NCBI GenBank assembly: GCA_023313575.1
Contig: JAJTTP010000013.1
Coordinates: 1,178,001-1,242,000 of the forward strand
DNA from: Eutypella sp. D-1
Taxonomy: Eukaryota; Ascomycota; Sordariomycetes; Xylariales; Diatrypaceae
Reading direction: 5' to 3'
DNA: 64,000 nt
Shown: positions 34,243-44,737 of the stretch, piece by piece
How the letters are laid out: every line of letters starts with the position of its first letter
Numbering within the stretch: the first letter of the stretch is position 1
Made by a program: the position numbers and the translations under genes
Notes under the pieces: generated by a model
The model's input: the letters and a program-made list of their open reading frames with translations, nothing else
The model's database searches: none
Told to the model about the DNA's origin: nothing

Positions 34243-34712
34243 GTGCAAAGGGGGCGGATAGGATCTAACTGGTGATGGAGACGGACTAGATGTATACCCT
34301 GTACCAAGGGAGAGTCATTAATCATTGACGTAGCTTATAAGTATGGATTTGGCCATACGATTTATGCATGAAGAGAAACAAGCCTTCATCCGGCTCCACG
34401 AGAGTCCACTGTGGAGGCTGATACCGTAATGGGCTGCTTTACCGAAGCTAGTCCACCATTCCACTCGGCTTATCCGTGCCCACATGTCCAGCACATTTCT
34501 GGACCTTGAATTCAGGGCCCTTTCTTCGATGAGCCAAACAAGAGACCATGTTTGAAGCAATTGAACCTTCGTGACGCTTTAACCGAATGACGCGCAAAGC
34601 AATCTAAGCATAAACCTTTCCGACGCAGTAGCCAGTGCCCAGCTCTGCCACCAGCCGTCCAACGCCGTAAAAAGAAAGGATACTGCATTCCATCCAAAAA
34701 AATGATATCTTC
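34243..34712. other. Convergent intergenic region
   Basis: 3' flanks of the sialidase-fold gene (plus) and the ceramidase gene (minus). Nothing recognised. Confidence 0.5.
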
Positions 34713-37247
34713 TCAAGCGAGCCATCCGCCATCCTGAGTTCCCCTTGGCCGATACCCACCTACCGTCCGCCGATTGTCGTCCACCACCAGCTCGAACTCA
34801 CCGCTGACGCCCTCGAACGGGGTGATCTCACCGGTGAAGCGCTTCGCGTCGCCGAAGTACCTCAGACGGTACCTGCCGGGCCGGGCCCAGGGGTCCGCGC
34901 CCGTCTCCCAGGCGACCTCGACCTCGCTCGTGCCCAGCAGCTCCGAGACGCGGCGCCAGCGGAAGACGAGGTTCCAGTCGGTGTCGTCGCGGACGACACG
35001 CCACTCCGCGGAATCAGCGGCGGCGTCGTCGTCGTCGTCGCGCTTCTTCTCCAGGACTGCGTAGCTGCCCTCGAGCCGGAGGTCGTTTCGCGGGTTAGCG
35101 CCGACAAAGGACGCGCGGGCCGTCTCGCCCCGGCGGTACGTTGTTTCGACGTCGCGCACGACGTCGCCGAAGCGCTTGAAGAGCGGGGGCACGTCGTGGA
35201 TGACCGAGGGGATGAAGCTCAGACTGCGGTTGCTGTTGTCCGGGGGCTCCGGGCCGTGCGGGGGTGGCGGCTCGTCGCTACTAGCGGCGCTGAGGTACGA
35301 CACCCACGACAGCGTAACGTTGATGTAGGCCGCCAACGTGTGCGGTCCGTAGAGAGTGCTTGCGCCCTCGTACCGTTGTATGCTACCCAGCGACAGGTCA
35401 ACTACAGTCTCCTATGAAAAGAGGAGCGGGCTTTCTCTCTATGATCTTTTAACTTACCCATATTCCTCCTCCGTGGTGATATAATGCGTGTAGCTATTGG
35501 CGGGGCCCCCGAGCACGACGATGGGCGTGGCCGAATCGTCCTCCTCTGCAAAGAGCGGTGCGAGATTGTCCCGTACGGCGTTCTTCCACCGCCGCCCAGC
35601 CATGGTGCTGGCTTCCCCTGGACTGACAATGATGACTAGTTGGCCCACTCGAAGGACTTGGATGTCGACCACGTTCGGTGTCCACAAGTATGGGCTACTC
35701 ATCTCACCCACATCTAGTAGTATGGGCTTAGCGCCATGGCATGCCTTTTGCCCTTCACTCGGTTCCTTGAGCATGCCAGAGACAAGCCTCCACACCGGAG
35801 ATGTGGTGCTCGAGTTCCCATCATGCTGTGTAAAGTCAAACACACCAGGGCCGTCAGAAGTGCCCGCAGCAAAAGAGTATCCCAAAGCCGCAGGGCATGT
35901 TTCAACCTCGGTTCCATTGGGAAGTTCAAAGCGAGTATGGGACATGTTATGAAACATGTGGAACGACCTTACCATCCGTCCCTGGACCGGACTGGGCACC
36001 TGATTCAACTGATCGTAGAGCTGTTTTGCCGGCTCGAACTGGCGCTTGCCAATTTCAAAGCAAGATGATGTGCCCTCGTCGTCCTCTCCGAAAAGGGGTC
36101 CGCGAGCATGGCATTTTTGGGACCTCCCATCGCTACAGGTGCTGTTTTCGAAGCTACACATCTGGCCAGTCCCATCTTCGCACCAGGCACCAAGTACATT
36201 TGGGCTCGTGTCGCCCACGTTAGCTTGGGAGAAGCCCGCGACGAATCCCTCAGCGGCGGAATCATCGTCAGCCATACTCTTTTCGAACAGATAGGCGGCG
36301 ACTCCCTTGTTGTCGCCGGAGATTAAGGAGTTGTTTCCGAGAACGGACGTCCCGTGCGTGGGAAACCAGGTCAGGACGCCAATGTTCTTCCCATCCGAGG
36401 TCCTCTGAAACTTGAGCAGGGTCAGATCTTTCTCGACGGATCCGTCGTCTTCGGAACTGATGTTATACTGCGCCCGCTCCTCTTCGGGATTTGCGAGGTA
36501 TGCGAAGAGACTTCGGTTGATGTTGGCCCCGAAGACCTTGGTAGATCCAATGCCCAGATGCCCGGGAGCCAGGCTCTCATGAGCGCGGCGGATAGAAAGG
36601 AGGGCGCCGTCTACGATGGCCCGATAGCTTTGCTGGTCAAACCCCTTGCTCGTGATCTGAGGAAGGAGATAATTCAGCCATGCGCCCGGGCCGGAGTGGG
36701 AATGGGTTCCCGTCACTGCAACGTTATGATGGCCATAGTGCGCATAGTCAGCACCGAGCTCATCCAGGCCAGACAAGATGCCATAACGGACAGCAGTATC
36801 ACCGGATTGTGTATCGAGGACCAGATAGACGAATCGTTCCGAGGGGTCGGCAGGGCTAGCCACGATGAAAGCCCTCGAGTAAAGACGTTGGCGTAAGCCG
36901 GTACCGATCTGGTTCGGGTCGGCATATCCCATCAAATTGATCTCGACGCAGGGCCCCGTGATGTCCGCTTTTCCAACGCCAATCAAATACTCGTCGTCCG
37001 GCGACTGAGGTGATAGTATGGCATTATTTGGATTTCGTTGAAGGGGCCACACTATCAAAGGATTCCATTGGGTTAGATACAGGATCAAGATCGTGAGAAA
37101 TGATAGAACAGCGGTTATGATCTTCAACACCGGCACACTCGAAGACTTCCGAGGCAGCCGAGGCACATTTTGCTGTATCTTATCCATTCTTAACGAGGTT
37201 TCTGAATGAGGCGAGAATGGTCGGCGCAATGCGCAAGGGGTTGTCAT
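34713..37247 (-). CDS. Neutral ceramidase (N-acylsphingosine amidohydrolase)
   Basis: Two exons (35458-37247, 34713-35382) give 819 residues from the first ATG, or 799 from Met21 at 37187, whose context (A at -3, G at +4) is better. The enzyme hydrolyses ceramide to sphingosine and fatty acid. Motifs: YLIGVGKADITGPCVEINLM start, the zinc-site segment VTGTHSHSGPGAWLNYL, and the catalytic-serine region QANVGDTSPNVLGAWCEDG. After the 75-nt intron (35383-35457) comes QRYEGASTLYGPHTLAAYI and the immunoglobulin-like C-terminal domain. The correct acceptor is the second TAG. The first gives an immediate stop. Instead of a cleavable signal peptide there is a cytosolic Arg/Pro/Ser-rich head and a hydrophobic span (about residues 39-61), suggesting a type II membrane anchor. 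The C-terminal domain has an Asp-rich insert (KKRDDDDDAAADSAE). Confidence 0.94.
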
Positions 37248-38413
37248 TTATTCGGAAGTGTAGCCGATGAATTCAGTATACAAGTTCCAGACTTTCTGAA
37301 ATGGCCTGAAAAGGTGTTTGAGGGCCGTAGTATCCGTACTTCCTCATCGGTGTTGCTTGGATGCACACCTAGCATTCATGAGGATGATACACGTATAAAG
37401 AATTAATCAAGCCGCCTCCATTAGATGATCATATAGGGCGATGAGTAAATTTCTACTAGTTTTATGTTTCATTTGTTCACTGATCCATCCCGTCATAGTG
37501 ATTGATACGAATGCCGTAAATACGCTCATTGGACTGCTACTAATTCTGCACAACCTACCAACAAACAGCCAACGTGCCTGCCTACCTACCTAGGTAGGCA
37601 GTTACGTTTGAGGTAGGCTCATGTAGATCCTGTCACCAGTTCCATTGGATGCTACCTAAGCAACTAAGTACCTAGAGTAGCAGATAGGAATCATAGGATG
37701 AGAATCCCAGCTGTAAAGCGCCCACGGGTGACGGGTGGTGGTGGCGGCCACCTCAAACACCAGCCAGACAAGCCCATACTTGCATACAGTTGACAGCCCA
37801 GCAGGAGAGTCCAGCAGGAGAGTCCAGCAGGAGAGTAGGAGCTACCCGAGCATCCCGTAAGTAGGTCCCTACCTAGGTACCTACCTGGTATGCAACTCCT
37901 TCTACTTCTACCTAAGTACGGTAGTAGACGTTCCCTGCTCTCTCATCATGTCGTCATTGGTCAGAGCTTACCTGGAACAAGCTCTTTATGCTGTTCGGCT
38001 ACATGCAGGAACCCCGCATGTTAGCTTCGTTCTATGTATATATGCAGCAGCGGAACGATAGCTCCAGCTGCCGCCACTTGGCAGTCTGTCCCTGCCTATA
38101 GTTAGGTACTGATCTCCATTGATAACGATAAGGATACCTACCCCCTAGCAAGCACCTAGAGAGCACTTAAGGCCCCAGCTTAAGTACTTACAACACCAAT
38201 AGTTCGTACTTCCTATCAACCAAGATTCTACTTTAGAGTTATAATATCAAAACCCCCAACCTGGTCGCCGTTTCATAATACATGAGAAAGAAGTGTCGAC
38301 CACGGAAAACACATACTTCACTCCCGAGAAAGCCAATTGGCAGCCCCAACAGCCAACAGCCAACATCCAGTAGCCAGGCGCCAGGAGACAACCGGCAAAG
38401 CAGTAATTCAACC
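37248..38413. other. Divergent intergenic region, ceramidase / BCAS2-like
   Basis: No gene. It contains CCTACCTACCTAGGTAGG (37578-37596), TACCTAGGTACCTACC (37870-37885), a 13-bp tandem repeat listed separately, and the leader of the splicing-factor gene. An in-frame upstream ATG at 38282 precedes the conserved start at 38414. Confidence 0.45.
37798..37836. repeat. 13-bp tandem repeat, three copies
   Basis: CCAGCAGGAGAGT is repeated three times without mismatch between the divergent ceramidase and BCAS2-like genes. Confidence 0.9.
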
Positions 38414-39156
38414 ATGTCGTTCCGCACAACAGTCCACGAGTCCCTACCATGTAAGCCCACTTCACCAACCTGCTCGGCCTGAGCCAGACAGACCATCAGT
38501 GTCCGTAGACTAACGCAACAACAACGGCAGACATCGACGCAGAGCCGACGCCCGAAGAGCGCAGCGCAGCCGAGGCCCTGATCGCCGCCGAGCTGTCCTC
38601 GTCAACCTCCTCCTCCTCCTCCGACAACGACAACAACGCCGCCCCAACAATATCCACCGCCCTCCCCCCTCTCCGCGAACCGCGCTTCAGCGCACTAATA
38701 GAAGCCGAGCTCACGCGCGTCGCAACAAAAGAGCCGCTCCAAGCAATCGACACATCGCGGTACGAACAATCCTCCGACCCGATCTCCCCCTCCCTCTCCT
38801 CCTCCTCCGAGATCCAAGCCCGCCTAGAGCGCGCACAAACAGCGTCCACGTACCTGACCCAACGACACGCGCACCTCTCCCTGCTCGACGCGCACGGCCG
38901 CAACGCGTGGCTGGTAGGGAACTGGCAGGCGGAAGCGGAGACGGCGGCCGTGGAGCGCGAACTCGCGGACGCGCGCCGCGCCCTCGACCGCGTTAATTTG
39001 CGCCGGAGGAATGCGCAGCAAGGCGTCGCTGCTGAGGTTCACGGGCTCAATGACGCCTGGCGCCGCGGCGTCGGCCGCGTGCTCGAGGCTGAGGCCGCTG
39101 CTGAGGAGTTGCGTCGGAGGATCCGCGAAGAGACCCGTAAGCTCGCTGCTAGCTAG
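38414..39156 (+). CDS. cwf7: BCAS2/SPF27 (Cwf7) family pre-mRNA splicing factor
   Basis: Two exons (38414-38450, 38531-39156) give 220 residues. BCAS2/Cwf7/Snt309 proteins are core subunits of the Prp19/NTC complex that activates the spliceosome. Splicing a 37-nt first exon creates the family start ESLPYIDAEPTPEER, followed by PLREPRFSALIEAEL and KEPLQAIDTSRYE. The long C-terminal coiled coil is also typical: HLSLLDAHGRNAWLVGNWQ, then the RALDRVNLRRRNAQQ block and VHGLNDAWRRGVGRVLEAEA. A fungal Ser-rich insert (ELSSSTSSSSSDND) follows the N-terminal motif. It is convergent with the PKA regulatory subunit gene. Confidence 0.92.
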
Positions 39157-39990
39157 CTAGCTGATGCCGTCCCCGATGCCGGCGACCTGTCGTGGGGAAG
39201 GCTGCATGGATAGGTGGATGGATGGGTGGATAGATGGGTGAAGCGAGGCCAGGTGGAAACTGATTAGAAAAAAAGGAAATAGTCGTTATTAATGCCGTAG
39301 CGTACAAAGGAGTTTGGAGTTCTGGCTATTATTTGATTAAATTGCTCGGCTGGGTTTACATATACTACGTATTTCAGAAGGACCGTCTTAACTGTCTCTT
39401 TTTTCTTCTTTCTCTCTCTCTCTCTCTCGATACGACAACCTCGTCAGATGAGGCTCGAAATGGAGGATTATTTATTTATACGAGTATAGGAGTTCACTCA
39501 CTCGAAAATCATGCCCCGTCTCACAGAGAGCTTTCTACGCACGGGGCTCATAACAGGCGAACAGGAAGAAAAAGTTAAATCTTACGAAGTCGAATAATGA
39601 AGACAAAAAAAGGCGGCAAAGCAAACCTAGCGATGACCAAGTCCTAACGTCTATTTGCGGTATCTTCCATGATAATGATAAAACCATGAGGGGGTGGAGG
39701 GTAAAAAAATAAAAATAAAAAGGAATAACCATGCCTAATCTGTAAACAAGCGAGGGTAATACCGCGAACGCCATCTCCATCTCGAAAGCCCCGTGGATGA
39801 GAAAAAGCACGAAAGGGAGAGGGAGACCATTAGAGAGAGAGAAAAAAAAAGCCTTCTTTTTCCTTTTGTCTCCGTGGCAGCCAAGTTTGTGATTAGGCCC
39901 TCTTCCACGCCTACCCCGCCCCCCTTAAACAAACCCATTTCCATTCCTATTTCCCCCCCCTTTTCTCTTTAATGTGCCAATTTATAAACA
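39157..39990. other. Convergent intergenic region
   Basis: 3' flanks of the BCAS2-like gene and pkaR. It holds a GGAT/GGTG-type patch (about 39205-39240), a TC dinucleotide run (about 39410-39427) and several A-rich homopolymers. No gene. Confidence 0.5.
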
Positions 39991-41287
39991 TTACGAGTGA
40001 AGGGGATCCATATCCTCCACACCTGATGCAACCCCTACGTAATGTGTTCTCCTCATGATGCCCTCAACGGGGCCCAGGAGCCTCGCGAACGCGCTCTTTC
40101 CCATAGTGGCGACCTTGACCTCCGTCCTGCTGACGACGCTCGCGGCTCGCGGTGCGTCGTTAAGCAAAGCAAGCTCGCCGAAGAAGTCGCCCTTCTTGTA
40201 GTGCTTTACCGGCAGGGGCTCTCCCTCCTTATACGCATCGGCCTCGCCCGATTCCAGGAGGAAGAAAGCCTCGCCGATGTCTCCTTGCTGAATTATGATC
40301 TTTCCCGGCGGGAACTTCACAGTCTCCAGCGCATCGGCAATCTTGGATCGCTCGTACGCTGTAAGAGTTGATAACAAGGGTACTTCCTCCAGGAAGCTCT
40401 CGTACAGGCGCCGCCGCGCGAAGGTGGACTCCATGAGAATACGACGGAATGTTACTCGGTCCAGAGCCCAAAGCGTGCAGTTCGACTGGGCCGAAACTAC
40501 AGTGGCGGCTCGGGGAGCGTTGTACATCAGGGCGAGTTCACCGAATGAGCCGCCGGCCTGAATTGTGCTAACCCTTCTGCCTAGACCATCTAATCCGGGT
40601 TGGAGTGCGCCGCTGTCGTTCACGTAGACGTCGAACGAGCCTTTCTCCACCACGTAGAAGTAGTCACCAGCATCACCTTGGATAATAACCTAATATGGGG
40701 TTAGCCACAGGAGGTTCTCTCAGAGGCGTAGTGTAATTGTATTGTGTTACAGGATGTAAGTCTCGACGTACCTTGATGTCTCTTGCTGGGATCGGCTTCT
40801 CTTGCAAAGCCCCCAAAATCTGCGCGCTTTGCTCGTCGTCTAGATGGCTAAATAGAAAGTTTCCTTCAATGGCCTTCTTGAGTCGCTCTATCTGCTCCTG
40901 TGTCTTGGGATACGACGGCGGGGTCCAATTATCGTTGGCGTCGGCCACAGGTTTCAGAGATTCTGCCGAAACTGACGTTCGGCGTCCGAAATTGTACTGA
41001 GCAGGGTAGGTATCTGGGTTCGGGGGTGTCCTGGTACCAGAGGGCATACCGTCTGTGGCTGCATCTGCGCCGAACAGACCACCGAATGGTCCACGGAAGG
41101 CAGAGACAGCCCCGTTTACGGGACGGGAGTCCATGTTCAAGGGGGATGTGATAGTATCGTTCTCGTCCTCTTCGATTACATTGGGTAGTTCTCCCGGTGC
41201 TCCGGTGGGAGTCTGAGGTCTGTTTCCGTCTGAGCTGAAAGGGTTTGAATTGGCCGCAAATGGGCTCGTGAACGTAGGTCCGGACAT
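39991..41287 (-). CDS. pkaR: cAMP-dependent protein kinase regulatory subunit
   Basis: Two exons (40772-41287, 39991-40689) give 404 residues. The subunit inhibits the PKA catalytic subunit and releases it on cAMP binding. The N-terminus MSGPTFTSPFAANSNPF is of the filamentous-ascomycete MCB/PkaR type. The inhibitor site is Arg102-Arg103-Thr-Ser105 (RRTSVSAES), a phosphorylatable serine as in type II-like and fungal subunits. Two cyclic-nucleotide-binding domains follow, each with an intact phosphate-binding cassette: GGSFGELALMYNAPRAATV and GDFFGELALLNDAPRAASVV, both with the cAMP-binding Glu and Arg. The intron (40690-40771) splits domain A between IPARDIK and VIIQGDAGDYF. A long, low-complexity upstream region suggests a long leader. 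Confidence 0.96.
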
Positions 41288-42658
41288 GACAGCAGAGTTG
41301 AGCGTATTCGAGGGAGTCTTATCAAGTCGGATTCCTCTCGGTGTCCCACTGGGTGGCTATCAAGAAGTCGAAGAGGTCGACGAAATTATAGGTTTCGGGT
41401 GGTGGAAGCGGTGGCAGGTGTGGCTCTCAGAAGGGTGGTTCTCAGGAGTTTTTAAAAGGATTCCTATTCTTGGATGGTAAGCAACTTAGATGGTCACTCG
41501 ATGCGCGAGACACGTGAGGGGTTCTTCAACGGTGCAGATGTTGACTAGTGAATCGCCTTGTAGGATTCAGTCGGCGAGGGTGATAAGAGGAAATAATGAC
41601 TAAGTCTCTGTCTGTACGTGTATCTGGAGTATGGGTACGTTGGAAGAAGTGATGAGGTGGTATACAAAAAAAAAAGGCTGACCCTTACAGGAGAGAATAA
41701 CGAGAGAATGGCGGCAGAGGGGGTCTCTCTTCTATATATATCCTGAGTACTCAATAATCGACCTAAGCGACAGCCACATTAGTCTAAAAGTCATTCAGCG
41801 CTGAAGTTAAGAGAATGAGAATGAGAGAGCAGTGCGTGAAGTTAGTCATACCACCGAGGCAGCAGAGAACAAGGCTACCATAAAGACAAAAATGCGACAA
41901 TGAGGCAGGGGGGGGAAAAAGAAGGGGGAGGGGGGGTTGTCAAGGGGGCGGCAGCTTAGTCTAGTAGTGGGGATTTCTTCAAGACTTTACATACAAAGAA
42001 AGAATTGGCATTAGGATGCACGGTATTGAAATACTTACCATTCAAGGAATTATGATAGAAAGTGAGATTGTATGAATTGCCAGTCTCATTCAAAAATAAG
42101 AATAGTGATTTTCTATGTGAAAAATAAGATACATTGGCTGTTGAGTCGGAGTCAGGTGTGGTGATGGTATGAATTGTTTTATGGATGGACGGATGATATG
42201 TATTTAAGTATGTACCTAGGTAGGCGATTAGGGGCGAATGAGGTAGGTAAAGTTGGAATATGCACACTGGCAGATCACTCGAGAGCCAGCAAATGAAGTT
42301 AAAATATTTAAATGTATGTCTGTATGTGTATGGGATGTGAGTTTGTCCGGGTATGTTGGCGTTTAGAGAGGAGGAAGTAAGGTAGGAAGGTAGTAGATAG
42401 AGTATGTATGTAGGAAGGTATATGGATATATCAACACTTCCAAAGAAAGGTAAAGTGGAGGTGGTGGTGGGCATATGTAAGGCGCAGATAGGCAGATAGG
42501 CGGGTAGGTAGCAAGGTAGGTCTTGCCTAGGCTCGCTGGAGTTAGACCAAGAGCAAGACAAGGGAAGACAACCTGATAGAAAAGCGATCACTTATTACTC
42601 ACTTACTCCGCAATTCAGCAAGGTTTGGACAGCTCGGACTGGCCGCTATAGCGCTTCA

Positions 42659-42691
<33 letters not shown>

Positions 42692-44737
42692 CAGGTGGTT
42701 TTAGATAATAATACATGAAAGTACCTTTATGTATGTATGTACCTAGGTCAGTAAGTACCTCCGGTAGGTATCGTTACTCCTTCACAGGTGGAACTGTCCT
42801 AAGGTTGACAGCAGCAAAATGTGAACGAGTTCCAATAAAACCTCTAGAAGTGGTTTACTATCCCGAGAGAATAAATTGGCTAACTACGTATGTAAATCGA
42901 TAATATAGTGTCACGGCGAAAATATTGCTCAATTTCGTAAAGATATACGGGGACTAAGTAGACTGGTAGATGAGAGAACTGAGAGCCCTGGGAGACCATA
43001 AACACTTTGTCGCGGTTTCTTTCTCCTTTCTGTAAGTACCTAAAGTAATTACTGACTAAAGCCCGCCTACACAAATCTGACAAGGTACCTAAGGTAAGCT
43101 TGATGAGCTTAATTGATCCCTTGGCTACCTGCCCTGGCAGCCTGGATATTTGAATGGAGGGGCAGATTGGCACTGAGGTCTTGGCAGATGAGGAAGAAAA
43201 GCACGGACCAGAGGGGAACCGTCCCGAGATAAACTTCCCTGGGGGCTTCTTTTACTGGGCTGCCGGGGTTTGACACTTCCATGGAAGGTTCAATCTTGGG
43301 TCAAAGAACCTTGGAAGCCGGATCTGTCTGTACCTAGGTACTTGTGTGTGTTTACACTAAAGTACTGGATGTCTTAGGTAAGGTACATCCCGAGGTCCAT
43401 GATGTATTGGGGGTAGCTCTCTAACTCAATCGGGCTTAGTAACAACGTATTTCAAAGAAATGGAAGCCCGTTAGAATGAAATGGAGTTCGCTTTTGATTG
43501 TCCTTCAGAGTTCCCGTTTGTTCCTGCACCTAGGCTCTTAATAAGTCTATCCAGTCATATTTAAGTTCACGATGGTGGCAAGAAGTGACGATATTACCCC
43601 AGGCAGCCAGCCTACTGCAAGTGTCGTATGGTGGTATGTGTGGTGGTGTGGTGTGGTAGTAATGTGTCAGTCAATGCGTCCTCCTTGTCAGAGGGAGGAC
43701 TTTAACGGGCTTGCGGGCCTCCTATCGACTTCGGATGGTGACATGTACTTCCACACTTCTTCCACACTTTCAAATGTTTCTAGAAAATGCATCTACCCGT
43801 ATACATATACGTACCTACCTGGGTAGGTACCCATGTACAGGAGGTACCTGCCTGTAGACATACACCAACCCAAAGGAGAACGGGTGCGTCCTTTGATTTA
43901 GCGGGGCCCTTTCTGCTTCTAGAAGTGGAGTCGAACCCCTCTCGATCAATTAAGATTCCTTCTAGAAAAAAGCACGGGCCACTTTGCATAATATGTCCTG
44001 ATAGACGTAACCCTTGTGATGCGCCTACTACCGGCCGGCGGCAAATCCGGGCGATCTTGGCATCATCCCAACTGCCAAACGTCGGCTAATTAACCCTCGC
44101 GGCCCTCTCGACCATAACGGTCATGTAAGCGTTTATGCGTCGTATCGGGCTTATCGGAAATCACGAACAACTAGGGGCTGGCTGGGGAGGTTTGGGGGGC
44201 TTCATTTCGTGCCTCATACTCTGTCTGCAACACTATGAACACATAAAGAATTTCCGAGTGGCTGCCACACCCGCAACGCAACGAACCGGCAAGCTGGTCT
44301 CGGGTGCGATCCGCCAGTCCCGCATGACACGTTCTTTCATATCTGAGTTCTAGAAGCCGGGATGGCGTGGTCAAAGCTTCATCGCCCGGGTACCACTCCA
44401 ACTTCGGATAACACAAAAAGGGAAGGGGAAGGTGAAGAGGAGACCTCCCAATATCAGACGATACAAAATTACCACAACCCGGGCCTCCCTGCGCAGGGTA
44501 ATTAGACGCACATTATCGTGGATGCCTCCCACGAACCAACCAGATCGCGAAAAGACGTCAAAATACGGAAATGCACAGATATCAACGAGGGATTATGTAA
44601 CTGGCCAATCTCTAGGTCCCGTCAATCAAATATAGGGGCGCGCGGGCCACCACTACTCATATGTAAATCCGTAAAATGCGCCCGGCCCCATGTAAGGGGC
44701 TCGGGCTCGGGTGGCAAGTCCACGTGGTATGTGGAGC
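41288..44737. other. Long gene-free region upstream of pkaR
   Basis: About 3.4 kb without a supportable gene. The first 1.3 kb is low-complexity, with TACC/TATG tetranucleotide-rich tracts and G-runs near 41909-41937. A 211-codon minus-strand frame (41956-42591) is a translation of these tracts, not a gene. CCTAGGTA/GGTACC palindromic words recur (42213, 42739, 43333, 43810-43830). The region is plausibly pkaR promoter plus leader, followed by undefined sequence up to the dehydrogenase 3' end. Confidence 0.45.
42661..42690. repeat. (GT)15 microsatellite
   Basis: Fifteen uninterrupted GT units, directly visible. Confidence 0.97.

Noticed and set aside
33295..34248. 317-codon minus-strand frame opposite the sialidase-fold gene
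   Set aside because: Its Val/Arg/Ala/Pro-rich content is the antisense of a G+C-rich coding strand. The plus frame has a signal peptide and Asp-box.
41956..42591. 211-codon minus-strand frame rich in Tyr/Pro/Leu/Thr
   Set aside because: It is a translation of TACC/TATG-type simple repeats. The apparent hydrophobic segments follow the repeats and no family is recognised.
43922..43942. GGTTCGACTCC box on the minus strand resembling a tRNA B box
   Set aside because: The flanking bases do not form a T-stem or acceptor stem and no A box lies at the right distance.
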